NCBI GenBank assembly: GCA_027066265.1 | Contig: JAMOOB010000336.1 | Location: forward strand, 1 to 7,852 | Length of the DNA stretch: 7,852 nt | Origin: Desulfurococcales archaeon | GTDB lineage: Archaea; Thermoproteota; Thermoprotei_A; Sulfolobales; Ignisphaeraceae | Reading direction: 5' to 3' | In this document: positions 1-5,745 of the stretch, in pieces | Layout of the letters: each line of letters starts with the position of its first letter | How positions within the stretch are numbered: the first letter of the stretch is position 1 | Translations under genes and position numbers: made by a program | The notes under the pieces: generated by a model | Told to the model about the DNA's origin: nothing | The model's input: the letters and a program-made list of their open reading frames with translations, nothing else | Databases searched by the model: none

Positions 1-1737
1 TATCGTTCCTAGATGTACGAATACTCCGCTAGCTACGAAGTAGGTACCGATACTCACAGCCTTCTCGCTCATCCACTCCGGCGCCGAGCCTGCTACGGGT
101 AGATCGGGTATATCGACGTTCAGAGCTTCGGCAAGAGCTTTCAACGCTATGAGGATCCTAGAGCAATCTACGCAGCTACCCATGTGTAGGCACGGCGGTA
201 TACCGAGCTTTTCGCAGATCGCTCTCAGCCCAGGACCCGCGAGCTTCGCTGCTTCCGGTGCGAGGAGACCCTCCATAGCAGCTGCAATAGCCCAGCAACC
301 GGTTCCAACCACCAGTATGTCGTTGGCGATGAGCTTCTTGGTTATGGTTACGTGGCTATAGTTATGCTTGACCTTCGGATTGTTGCAGCCTACGATCGCT
401 ACGATGCCCTTGATGGTACCGTCTCTGAGAGCTTGTATCAATGGATCGAGGGATCCTCCGAGAGCCTCGACGATCGCCTCTACGCTGAACCCTGCTACGA
501 GCTTCATCCTGTACTTCGGTATCCTAACCCTTTCCCTAGACCTATTCCTGAAGTTCTCTACCGCTAGAGCAACTATCTTCCTAGCGATCTCATCCGCTTT
601 CTCGGGCTCGAACTCGATGTGGATAGCGCCCGGTATCTTCATCTTGGGCTCGGTCGTTATCACCTTGGTGTGGTAGCAGTGAGCTACCTGTACAAGCGAT
701 GGCCATACACACTGGTAGTCCACGACAACTGCTTCGACGGCACCCGTAGCGATGGCTAGCTCCTGCATCAAGTAGTTGCCCGCAAGCGGTATGCCGAGCC
801 TCATCAACACCTCGTTCCCAGTGCAACACATACCAGCTACGTTGATACCCTTGGCACCTACTTCCTGAGCAAGTTTCTGCATCTCTTCACTCATCGCAGC
901 TTCTACGATCTTCATCGAGAGGACGGGGTTGTGACCGTGGACGATGATGTTGACGTAGTCCTCCTTCAGAACTCCTAGGTTAGCCTCGGACTTCACGGGT
1001 CTCGGAGTTCCGAACAGTATATCGCTTAGAAGGGTAGCCATCATCGAACCGCTCCATCCATCCGCTAGAGCGGTTCTAGCACCGTGGAGCAGTAGGCTAA
1101 CCGGATCGGCATCCACACCTACGTGAGTTCTATGCATACATTCGCAGATCTCTCGATCGATGTTCCTAGGCACGATGCCTAGCTTCCTCCATACCTCAAG
1201 CCTTCTCCTAGGCACCAACGCTTTGACTAAGGCAAGCGGTTCCTCGTCCTGCTTACCGAACTCCTTCTCGAGCACATCGGCAACATCCTTAGCTATCTCG
1301 AGATCGCTCCTACCCTCGACCGGGATCCCGAGCGCTTGAGCTAACCACCTAAGCTTCGCTGGATCAGCGATCCTGTAGGTCTTGATCTTACCCTCCGCAA
1401 CTCCCTTGAACACCTTCCACACATCCCTAGCGTGATCGCTGTGAGCAGCAGCTCCCGCAGCAATCATTCTAACGAGGTTCCTAGCCACGATAGTATCGGC
1501 ATCAGCTCCACAAACACCTCTCTGAGGACCGTAGCCGAACGGATCGATTCTGCATGGACCCATGTTGCAGTTCCTACAGCATATCCCTAGCAAACCGAAG
1601 CCACACTGAGGTTGCTGAGCTTGGTACCTATGCCATACCAGCTCAACTCCTTCCTCTTCCGCTTTCTCTATCAGCTCCTTGACTCCGGGAACTATCGAAA
1701 CCTCCTCACCTACCTTCCTACGAACCTTATCCACCAT
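1..1737 (-). CDS. cooS: Anaerobic Ni-Fe-S carbon monoxide dehydrogenase, catalytic subunit CooS (3' end outside window)
   Basis: Oxidises CO with water to CO2, two protons and two electrons, passed to the ferredoxin CooF encoded just upstream. The window holds 579 codons; CooS proteins are usually about 630-640 residues, so roughly the last 60 lie off the left edge. Ligands line up with the Carboxydothermus CODH-II pattern: C45 and C53 (cluster D); C54, C57, C62, C76 (cluster B); H267, C305, C343, C451, C481, C522 (Ni-containing cluster C). H99 in the AAAHSDH run and K559 in SEKAVS match the acid-base residues His93 and Lys563. Nothing catalytic seen is missing. The ATG at 1737 is preceded by AGGGGTG six bases away, which overlaps the cooF stop, so the pair is one operon with translational coupling likely. 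Being monofunctional CooS-type, it fits CO-driven energy metabolism; hydrogenase or cooC genes, if any, lie outside. Very sure of family; electron acceptor is inferred. Confidence 0.97.
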   Translation of the reverse strand, partial: MVDKVRRKVGEEVSIVPGVKELIEKAEEEGVELVWHRYQAQQPQCGFGLLGICCRNCNMGPCRIDPFGYGPQRGVCGADADTIVARNLVRMIAAGAAAHSDHARDVWKVFKGVAEGKIKTYRIADPAKLRWLAQALGIPVEGRSDLEIAKDVADVLEKEFGKQDEEPLALVKALVPRRRLEVWRKLGIVPRNIDREICECMHRTHVGVDADPVSLLLHGARTALADGWSGSMMATLLSDILFGTPRPVKSEANLGVLKEDYVNIIVHGHNPVLSMKIVEAAMSEEMQKLAQEVGAKGINVAGMCCTGNEVLMRLGIPLAGNYLMQELAIATGAVEAVVVDYQCVWPSLVQVAHCYHTKVITTEPKMKIPGAIHIEFEPEKADEIARKIVALAVENFRNRSRERVRIPKYRMKLVAGFSVEAIVEALGGSLDPLIQALRDGTIKGIVAIVGCNNPKVKHNYSHVTITKKLIANDILVVGTGCWAIAAAMEGLLAPEAAKLAGPGLRAICEKLGIPPCLHMGSCVDCSRILIALKALAEALNVDIPDLPVAGSAPEWMSEKAVSIGTYFVASGVFVHLGTI

Positions 1738-1748
1738 GAGTCACACCC

Positions 1749-2405
1749 CTAAGAAATCTCTATCCTTACGGATCCGTACATCCTACGAAGCATGGGTATG
1801 GAAGGAACGGTTTCTCGCTTCTCCGTAACCTCCTTAACGGGCTTTACGAGAACGAGACCTGGACCTGCACGACCGCTCAGCAACGCACGGATCTTCTCCT
1901 CGGCTACCTCCTTCATGATATCCTCGAGCTTACCGAAGCGTAGAGCACCCGTTGGACAAGCCTCAACGCATGCTGGTACCAAACCCTTCCTAACCCTATC
2001 CACGCAGAAATCGCACTTCACGATCGAGCCAAGCTCATCGCTGTACCGCGGATGTCCGAAGGGACACGCTAGGACACACATCAAGCAACCGATACACTTG
2101 ACGGGATCCACCACAACGAAACCCTCATCCGTTTTGTGAAGAGCTTTCGTTGGGCACACCGCTATGCATGGAGCATCGCGGCAATGCTGACAGCGTATAG
2201 GTACGTAGAACTCGTCTACGACAACGATCCTTATCCGCGGTACGGGACGAGGTTTCTCGAAGATCGCAGTGAATAGGTTCTTCGTAAGCGAATGCTCGAC
2301 GGCGCAAGCAATCTCACAACTTCGACAACCCATGCATCGCTCTGGATCGATGTATATCACGTACTGCTGAGGAGAGATACCCTGGACCGTAGCTATGATC
2401 TGCAC
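1749..2405 (-). CDS. cooF: CooF-like polyferredoxin with four 4Fe-4S clusters, electron carrier for CO dehydrogenase
   Basis: Iron-sulfur electron-transfer protein that should take electrons from CooS and hand them to a hydrogenase or other acceptor in the cytoplasm. Its 218 residues contain sixteen cysteines in four groups: C24/C27/C30/C34, C72/C75/C80/C84, C104/C107/C110/C114 and C131/C134/C146/C150. This is the arrangement of the HycB/DmsB/CooF family; bacterial CooF is about 190 residues, so this one is slightly long, mainly in a C-terminal tail after residue 155. No signal peptide or membrane segment. The start is GTG at 2405: an in-frame TGA at 2411-2409 leaves little room upstream, and a TATA box about 29 bases away puts transcription start almost on this codon. 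It is the first gene of the operon, 11 bases ahead of cooS. Family certain; CooF is chosen over other members of the family because of cooS next door. Confidence 0.94.
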   Translation of the reverse strand: MQIIATVQGISPQQYVIYIDPERCMGCRSCEIACAVEHSLTKNLFTAIFEKPRPVPRIRIVVVDEFYVPIRCQHCRDAPCIAVCPTKALHKTDEGFVVVDPVKCIGCLMCVLACPFGHPRYSDELGSIVKCDFCVDRVRKGLVPACVEACPTGALRFGKLEDIMKEVAEEKIRALLSGRAGPGLVLVKPVKEVTEKRETVPSIPMLRRMYGSVRIEIS

Positions 2406-2408
2406 CCA

Positions 2409-2482
2409 TCAACGAAACGTGTTGAGGAATACTTAAACGGGTCGAGCTAAGGAGCTCCGAACACGTCTCAACGAAGCGTGTT
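2409..2482. promoter_or_regulatory. Candidate operator: 15-base direct repeat on both sides of the cooF TATA box
   Basis: TCAACGAAACGTGTT at 2409-2423 recurs as TCAACGAAGCGTGTT at 2468-2482 (14 of 15 bases identical, 59 bases apart). The first copy lies between the TATA box and the predicted transcription start; the second starts about 31 bases upstream of the TATA box. The arrangement suggests a regulator binding site for the CO dehydrogenase operon. Which protein binds is unknown; the CorR-like protein in this window is the obvious candidate. Confidence 0.4.
2431..2437 (-). promoter_or_regulatory. TATA box of the cooF-cooS operon
   Basis: On the minus strand the sequence reads TTTAAGT, preceded by CCG. 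Its centre is about 29 bases upstream of the GTG start of cooF. Archaeal TATA boxes usually sit 25-27 bases from the transcription start, so the mRNA should begin at about 2405-2409 and be leaderless or nearly so. No Shine-Dalgarno sequence precedes the GTG, which agrees. Confidence 0.6.
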
Positions 2483-2484
2483 CG
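2458..2484. repeat. Perfect 8-base inverted repeat upstream of the cooF promoter
   Basis: CGAACACG at 2458-2465 and CGTGTTCG at 2477-2484 are exact reverse complements with an 11-base spacer. It lies 21 bases upstream of the cooF TATA box and includes the end of the second copy of the 15-base direct repeat. It could be a dimeric binding site; no T-run follows, so a terminator is unlikely. Confidence 0.5.
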
Positions 2485-2607
2485 AAGAGAAGCAATACCA
2501 CTACCCCATACCCAGCCTTCAACCACGTAGCATGTCAACATCGAACGGTTCCGAGACAATACATAGATGCGTAGAGTAGATCCAGAGATCCAGGTTTGGA
2601 GGAAGCG

Positions 2608-2613
2608 TTTATA
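2608..2613 (+). promoter_or_regulatory. vapB: TATA box of the vapB-vapC operon
   Basis: TTTATA, within GCGTTTATACC, lies 38 bases before the vapB ATG. Transcription would start near 2637, giving a leader of about 15 bases. The first operator palindrome overlaps its last bases, so a protein bound there would block TBP. Confidence 0.6.
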
Positions 2614-2653
2614 CCGCGGTATGGGTATACTGGCATACCGGGATACCTGGTAT
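2611..2653. promoter_or_regulatory. Operator array of ATACC/GGTAT half-sites over the vapBC promoter and start codon
   Basis: Half-sites are ATACC at 2611-2615, GGTAT at 2618-2622, GTATAC at 2625-2630, ATACC at 2635-2639, ATACC at 2643-2647 and GGTAT at 2649-2653. The first pair forms a perfect 12-base palindrome, ATACCGCGGTAT; the last pair is an inverted repeat with a one-base spacer that reaches into the vapB ATG. Ribbon-helix-helix antitoxins typically repress their own operon through such repeats, so VapB or the VapBC complex is the likely binder. Confidence 0.7.
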
Positions 2654-2861
2654 GGGCACAACCACGATAAAGATCTCGCGTACAACGCTCGAAACGCTGA
2701 AGAAGTTCAAGGAGAGGTTGGGGATTCGTAGCTACGACGAGGCTATCCAGATGCTATTGAAGGAGTACAGAGCGAAGTTGTTGGAGAAGTACTTCGGCAT
2801 CGACAAGGGTAGGATCACGAGCTTTAGCGAGGAGGATCGAGTTGAGGATAGAGAGCTGTAG
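2652..2861 (+). CDS. vapB: VapB-type antitoxin with ribbon-helix-helix DNA-binding domain
   Basis: Small 69-residue protein that should neutralise the VapC ribonuclease encoded next to it and repress the operon. Residues 1-40 have the ribbon-helix-helix pattern: a short strand (TTTIKISR), a helix (TLETLKKFKERLG), a turn and a second helix (SYDEAIQMLLKEYRAK). Residues 50-69 are charged (SEEDRVEDREL), as expected for a flexible tail that wraps the toxin. The ATG at 2652 has only a weak GGGA eight bases upstream but directly follows the promoter and operator. The last 20 bases overlap vapC in another frame, which ties antitoxin and toxin translation together. Divergent from cooF. Confident in the family from fold pattern plus partner; the exact antitoxin subfamily is not resolved. 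Confidence 0.88.
   Translation: MGTTTIKISRTTLETLKKFKERLGIRSYDEAIQMLLKEYRAKLLEKYFGIDKGRITSFSEEDRVEDREL
2831..2835 (+). promoter_or_regulatory. Ribosome binding site that fixes the TTG start of vapC
   Basis: GGAGG lies six bases before the TTG at 2842, inside the vapB coding sequence. This ideal spacing is the reason for choosing the TTG start although no ATG or GTG is available nearby. Confidence 0.7.
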
Positions 2862-3267
2862 CATCATAGTCGATTCCTACGCATGGATAGAGTTCTTTGC
2901 TGGTACCAAGCTAGGAGAAGTGGTTAGAAAGTACGTGGAGGAAGCTCGAGAAGTGTACACTCCTTCCATAGTTCTAGCCGAAATAGCTAGGAAGTACGCT
3001 AGGGAAGGAATTCCTTGGAACGATATCGTTGAACGCCTTAAGGTGATTGAAGATCTTTCGACCGTGGTCTACATAGATCGTAGAGTAGCTCTCGAATCCG
3101 CTAAAGCATACTTGGAGCTGGTGAACCACGCAAGGAACCTCGGTCTGAAATCTAAGCCGAGTCTCGTAGACGCCGTAATCTTGGCTATGGCTAGGATTCT
3201 GAAAGCAAAGATCCTTTCAGGAGATGAACATTTCAGAGGCCTCGACAACGTTATATGGTTGAAATAG
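2842..3267 (+). CDS. vapC: VapC-type toxin, PIN-domain ribonuclease
   Basis: Magnesium-dependent RNase, the toxin of the VapBC pair; family members cut tRNA or rRNA when the antitoxin is lost. The 141 residues make a single PIN domain of normal length. The acidic metal site is complete: D11 in IIVDSYAW, E47 in SIVLAEIARK, D110 in SLVDAVILAMAR and D128 in LSGDEHF. The toxin is therefore expected to be active. Translation starts at a TTG with a strong GGAGG six bases upstream and overlaps vapB by 20 bases. In archaea VapBC pairs are numerous and often tied to stress response; the RNA target cannot be read from the sequence. Very sure of the family. Confidence 0.95.
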   Translation: MRIESCSIIVDSYAWIEFFAGTKLGEVVRKYVEEAREVYTPSIVLAEIARKYAREGIPWNDIVERLKVIEDLSTVVYIDRRVALESAKAYLELVNHARNLGLKSKPSLVDAVILAMARILKAKILSGDEHFRGLDNVIWLK

Positions 3268-3476
3268 AGCGGATCTACGCATAGAATCCTTGTCTAGGGA
3301 CCTAAACAATTGTTGTCTCTAGAGCTACGTAGCCATCTATACGTAGATGAACGAGGCATGCGATCGAGACTAGCTGTATTGGGAAGCAAAGAGGTTGAAG
3401 ATCCAACGGCTCGAGCTAGTTCATCTAAACCTATGCGTGGACCGTTCATCCACGTAAAGGCTCCGGTTCCGAGTAG

Positions 3477-3492
3477 CTCCGTGGTGACGGAG
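3477..3492 (+). repeat. Hairpin that covers the ribosome binding site of the BtpA-family gene
   Basis: CTCCGT (3477-3482) and ACGGAG (3487-3492) pair perfectly around the loop GGTG, and the ATG follows one base later at 3494. The 3' arm contains most of the GGAGG at 3489-3493. It may lower translation unless opened. The rest of 3268-3493 shows no gene, tRNA or clear promoter; CTAAAC near 3425 is the best but weak TATA candidate. Confidence 0.4.
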
Positions 3493-3493
3493 G

Positions 3494-4345
3494 ATGCTCT
3501 CCTTCGATTCGAAGCCGGTAGCTATAGCTGTTATCCACCTACCTAACCTTCGTCGGATAGCTTTCGAGAAGAGAGTCGATGATCTTGTTCGATACATAGA
3601 GAACGAGGTTCGGATCGTAGCCGAGGCTGGTTTCGATGGTGTTGTAATCGAGAACTTCAACGATAAGCCGTACGGTAAACGTGTTCGGGATCCGGAGATC
3701 CTTGGCTTGGCATCGATAGCGCTCTACGTAGCTAGAAAGAACTTCGATGGTCTTCTCGGTCTAAGTCTTCTCCGGTGTTCTGCTGTTGAGGCTTACAGGA
3801 TCGCCTACGCAATGGGGGCGGACTTCGTGAGGGTGAACACGTTGGTAGAGACCATCGCTACGGACAGCGGTTTGATAGAGCCTACCGCGCCAGAGCTTGC
3901 AGAGCTAAGGATATTCATGCCGGGGCTCAAGATCTTCGCAGACGTTCTGTGTAAGCATAGCGGTAGCCTCGATCTACTGCTTCGATTCGTAACAAACCTC
4001 GCTACCAACCGTGGAGACTGGGCTACGATTCTTCGGGAAACGATCATCGAGATCGTGAAGGATCTCACCGAGCGTGGATGCGCAGACGCCATTATCGTTA
4101 CCGGTGGTAGAACGGGTGAACCACCATCGCTAGACCTCGTAAAGCTCGTACGAGAAGCAACGTCGCTCCCCCTCATCGTGGGAAGCGGTGCAACCCCGGA
4201 GAACGTAGAGAAGTACCTTAGGTACGCTGATGGCGTGATCGTTGGTAGCTACATCAAGAAGGATGGTAGAGCCGGCAACCCAACGGATCCCGAAAGAGCT
4301 AGGAAGTTCATGGAGAAGATAAAGAAGTTGAAGAGATCCTCGTAG
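3494..4345 (+). CDS. btpA: BtpA/SgcQ-family (beta/alpha)8-barrel protein
   Basis: BtpA was named for stabilising photosystem I in cyanobacteria; archaeal and other non-photosynthetic members have no established reaction, and the fold suggests a phosphate-binding TIM barrel enzyme. Family marks in order: KPVAIAVIHLP near residue 7, DGVVIENFNDKPY near 50, GADFVRVNTLVETIATDSGLIE in mid-protein, then at the C-terminus VGSGATPENVEKYL, YADGVIVGSYIKKDG and NPTDPERARKF. Length, 283 residues, is about normal. An oddity is the N-terminal loop: after HLP the usual PLPG-type glycine/proline segment is NLRR. The ATG at 3494 is taken because an in-frame TGA at 3485 excludes earlier starts; GGAGG touches the ATG, closer than usual, and is part of a hairpin. 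It stands alone, convergent with the glycosylase gene. Family sure, function unknown. Confidence 0.9.
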   Translation: MLSFDSKPVAIAVIHLPNLRRIAFEKRVDDLVRYIENEVRIVAEAGFDGVVIENFNDKPYGKRVRDPEILGLASIALYVARKNFDGLLGLSLLRCSAVEAYRIAYAMGADFVRVNTLVETIATDSGLIEPTAPELAELRIFMPGLKIFADVLCKHSGSLDLLLRFVTNLATNRGDWATILRETIIEIVKDLTERGCADAIIVTGGRTGEPPSLDLVKLVREATSLPLIVGSGATPENVEKYLRYADGVIVGSYIKKDGRAGNPTDPERARKFMEKIKKLKRSS

Positions 4346-4447
4346 CCTAGAAACCCTCCATCCACGAATCGAGGAACAGACTGGGTCCGGAAGCTCATCG
4401 ATAGTGTGGAAGTACGTAGCTATCCACGGTCTTCGCCTAACTCTTTC

Positions 4448-5026
4448 TCATCGTGGTTTCGATACGTAGGGATTGTTCTCGATGAAGAACCTTAGCGGTG
4501 TATCGAGATCGCGACTCACTCCTACCCTAAAGCTTCGAGCAACCATAGTATCCGGAACGGGTTCGCCATACTCTATCCAGAGACCGTACTCCGTAACGTA
4601 GATGGGCTTCCTATGGAACCTCTTGTCTATCGCCAGAGCTTGACAAAGCTTTCCAGGTCCATTGGTGAGCTCACGCAGTTTGTTAGTTCCTCGAAACTGC
4701 ATCATCTTCTCTACTCCCTTGATCGGTTGACAAGCTCTGATCAGGACGGCACCTCCTTTACCAGGTGGGTGAGCTACTACGTTGAAGAGCCACTGTCTAT
4801 GCATTCCGTAGACGATGGCTATCCCAACACCGTTGTACAGAGCATCCCTAAGATCACCACCTCTACGAGCTCTAGACGCCGGATCCTCAACACCGTAGTA
4901 AGCCTCCGTCTCAACGATTCTACACACAAGCATCTCTCCCTCAACTACCCGAACGATGTCCATACCCAGCAACAGCCTCGCAACGATGGCTGGATCACGT
5001 GCATAGAACTCTTGCTCTATAGGCAT
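4448..5026 (-). CDS. mpg: AAG/MPG-type DNA-3-methyladenine glycosylase
   Basis: Base-excision repair enzyme that removes alkylated or deaminated purines (3-methyladenine, hypoxanthine, ethenoadenine) from DNA. At 192 residues it is a normal single-domain member. Conserved points, with human AAG numbers in brackets: E41 in VETEAYYG, the catalytic base (E125); Y43 (Y127); Y73 in VYGMH, the wedge tyrosine (Y162); N82 (N169); R97 in VLIRACQP (R182). NGPGKLCQALAID is also typical. Odd: the His of the usual ASH segment (H136) is Arg here, ASRARRGG, and the TPRN segment that normally follows has become DLRDALYNG. This may shift substrate choice but does not remove the catalytic Glu. The ATG at 5026 has GGTG seven bases upstream. 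Nothing links it to the CO genes; convergent with the BtpA gene. Family certain, exact substrates unknown. Confidence 0.94.
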   Translation of the reverse strand: MPIEQEFYARDPAIVARLLLGMDIVRVVEGEMLVCRIVETEAYYGVEDPASRARRGGDLRDALYNGVGIAIVYGMHRQWLFNVVAHPPGKGGAVLIRACQPIKGVEKMMQFRGTNKLRELTNGPGKLCQALAIDKRFHRKPIYVTEYGLWIEYGEPVPDTMVARSFRVGVSRDLDTPLRFFIENNPYVSKPR

Positions 5027-5062
5027 AGCGACACCGTAACGAACGCACTTGGTGCACTACGA

Positions 5063-5084
5063 TAGGTACAGCGTAGGTACAGCG
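5063..5084. repeat. Perfect tandem 11-base repeat upstream of the glycosylase gene
   Basis: TAGGTACAGCG occurs at 5063-5073 and again at 5074-5084. The second copy starts one helical turn after the first, and the pair lies 37-58 bases before the glycosylase ATG, where a promoter or operator would be expected. No clear TATA box was found nearby. Function unknown. Confidence 0.55.
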
Positions 5085-5277
5085 ATATCGTAATCAACGT
5101 ATGCTTCACGCAATCACCGCGCCGATCTCTAAGCATTGCTTCGACCACCGAGAACGAGATGTTCCTCGAAGAGCATTGCTAGAATGTTGCTGAAGTACCT
5201 AGCTATGCATAAACGTAGCGAACGCATGGTGCTACGAAGGTGATCCGTACCTAGTTCAGCTATCTCATTACGCAATG

Positions 5278-5285
5278 CTTTTAAC
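5278..5285 (+). promoter_or_regulatory. TATA box of the small CxxCxxC gene
   Basis: CTTTTAAC, with core TTTTAA at 5279-5284, lies about 47 bases before the ATG at 5331. Transcription would begin near 5308, leaving a leader of about 23 bases that contains the GAGGG ribosome binding site. Confidence 0.45.
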
Positions 5286-5303
5286 ATAGGAAACGACAGT
5301 GAT

Positions 5304-5320
5304 CCTCGAACGCATCGAGG
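5304..5320 (+). repeat. Leader hairpin overlapping the ribosome binding site of the small gene
   Basis: CCTCGA (5304-5309) pairs perfectly with TCGAGG (5315-5320) around a five-base loop. The 3' arm includes the GAGGG at 5317-5321, nine bases before the ATG. Whether the full stem is transcribed depends on the exact start, predicted near 5308, so it may act on DNA instead. Confidence 0.35.
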
Positions 5321-5330
5321 GTTTCGATAC

Positions 5331-5558
5331 ATGGTCGCTACACTACGTATTCGCGAGGTTCAGAAGCTTATCGAGGATCTCTATACCTGCGATACGTGTA
5401 GAGAGTGTTTCGTAGCTATAGATCTACGCGAAGCGAAGATCATTGATACGGATCGAGATCTAGAGAACCTTCTCAAGAAGATCCGTAGCAAAGGTATCGA
5501 TGAGTCTACGATCATCGTAGAGTACATACCTCGCGAACCCGTTGAACTAGTCGTGTAG
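5331..5558 (+). CDS. Small protein of unknown function with a CxxCxxC motif
   Basis: I do not recognise this 75-residue protein. It has a short N-terminal helix (VQKLIEDLY), then C20, C23 and C26 in TCDTCREC, a likely strand (FVAIDL), a charged helix (DRDLENLLKKIRSKG) and a final strand (TIIVEYIP). It has no signal peptide or membrane segment. Three closely spaced cysteines could hold a metal, share an iron-sulfur cluster or be redox active; this is inference. Balanced composition, a TATA box, a GAGGG nine bases upstream and an alpha/beta pattern make it a believable gene rather than chance. The 187 bases after it, up to the end of the CorR-like gene, show no convincing gene. It is convergent with the regulator operon, so a role with CorQR is possible but not shown. 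Confidence 0.65.
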   Translation: MVATLRIREVQKLIEDLYTCDTCRECFVAIDLREAKIIDTDRDLENLLKKIRSKGIDESTIIVEYIPREPVELVV

Positions 5559-5745
5559 CGATGAACCATGGTACGCATCAAGCTTGCGTTCCGTAAACAA
5601 GCTCGTAGAGGTATCCCCAGAACGTTCTTCTACGCTGTAGCTCAACTATGTCACCACGAGAAATGGTATGCTCTCGAATTCGTTATCGATACGCTACGTT
5701 GTTTGATCCTACCCTCGACAACCTCTAGCATCGGTCATCGAGTTG

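Larger units (their letters stand above)
5027..5330. other. Intergenic region between divergent genes, no convincing gene
   Basis: These 304 bases separate the glycosylase gene (-) from the small CxxCxxC gene (+). They hold an 11-base tandem repeat close to the glycosylase start, three AAGCATTGC-like words (5131-5139 and 5172-5179 on plus, 5272-5280 on minus), a TATA box for the small gene and a leader hairpin. A minus-strand frame from an ATG at 5287 to 5129 could code 52 residues, but it has no ribosome binding site, overlaps the plus-strand TATA box and resembles nothing I know. Confidence 0.5.

Noticed and set aside
352..676. Plus-strand frames inside cooS
   Set aside because: They are shadows of the CooS coding sequence, whose metal-ligand residues are all present on the minus strand.
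2314..2685. Minus-strand frame of 123 codons spanning the cooF-vapB intergenic region
   Set aside because: It covers both promoters and overlaps cooF and vapB in other frames; the composition is not protein-like.
3271..3289. Weak stem GGATCT...AGAATCC after vapC as a terminator
   Set aside because: The stem is short with a bulge and no T-rich stretch follows, so it does not look like an archaeal terminator.
3268..3493. Possible C/D box RNA or tRNA in the vapC-BtpA gap
   Set aside because: No matching C and D box pair and no cloverleaf was visible.
3310..3546. Plus-strand frame of 78 codons with TTG start before the BtpA-family gene
   Set aside because: Overlaps the start of the confident BtpA-family gene in another frame and has no recognisable pattern.
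5129..5332. Minus-strand frame of 67 codons (52 from the inner ATG at 5287)
   Set aside because: No ribosome binding site or promoter, overlaps the TATA box and leader of the plus-strand gene, and matches no family I know.
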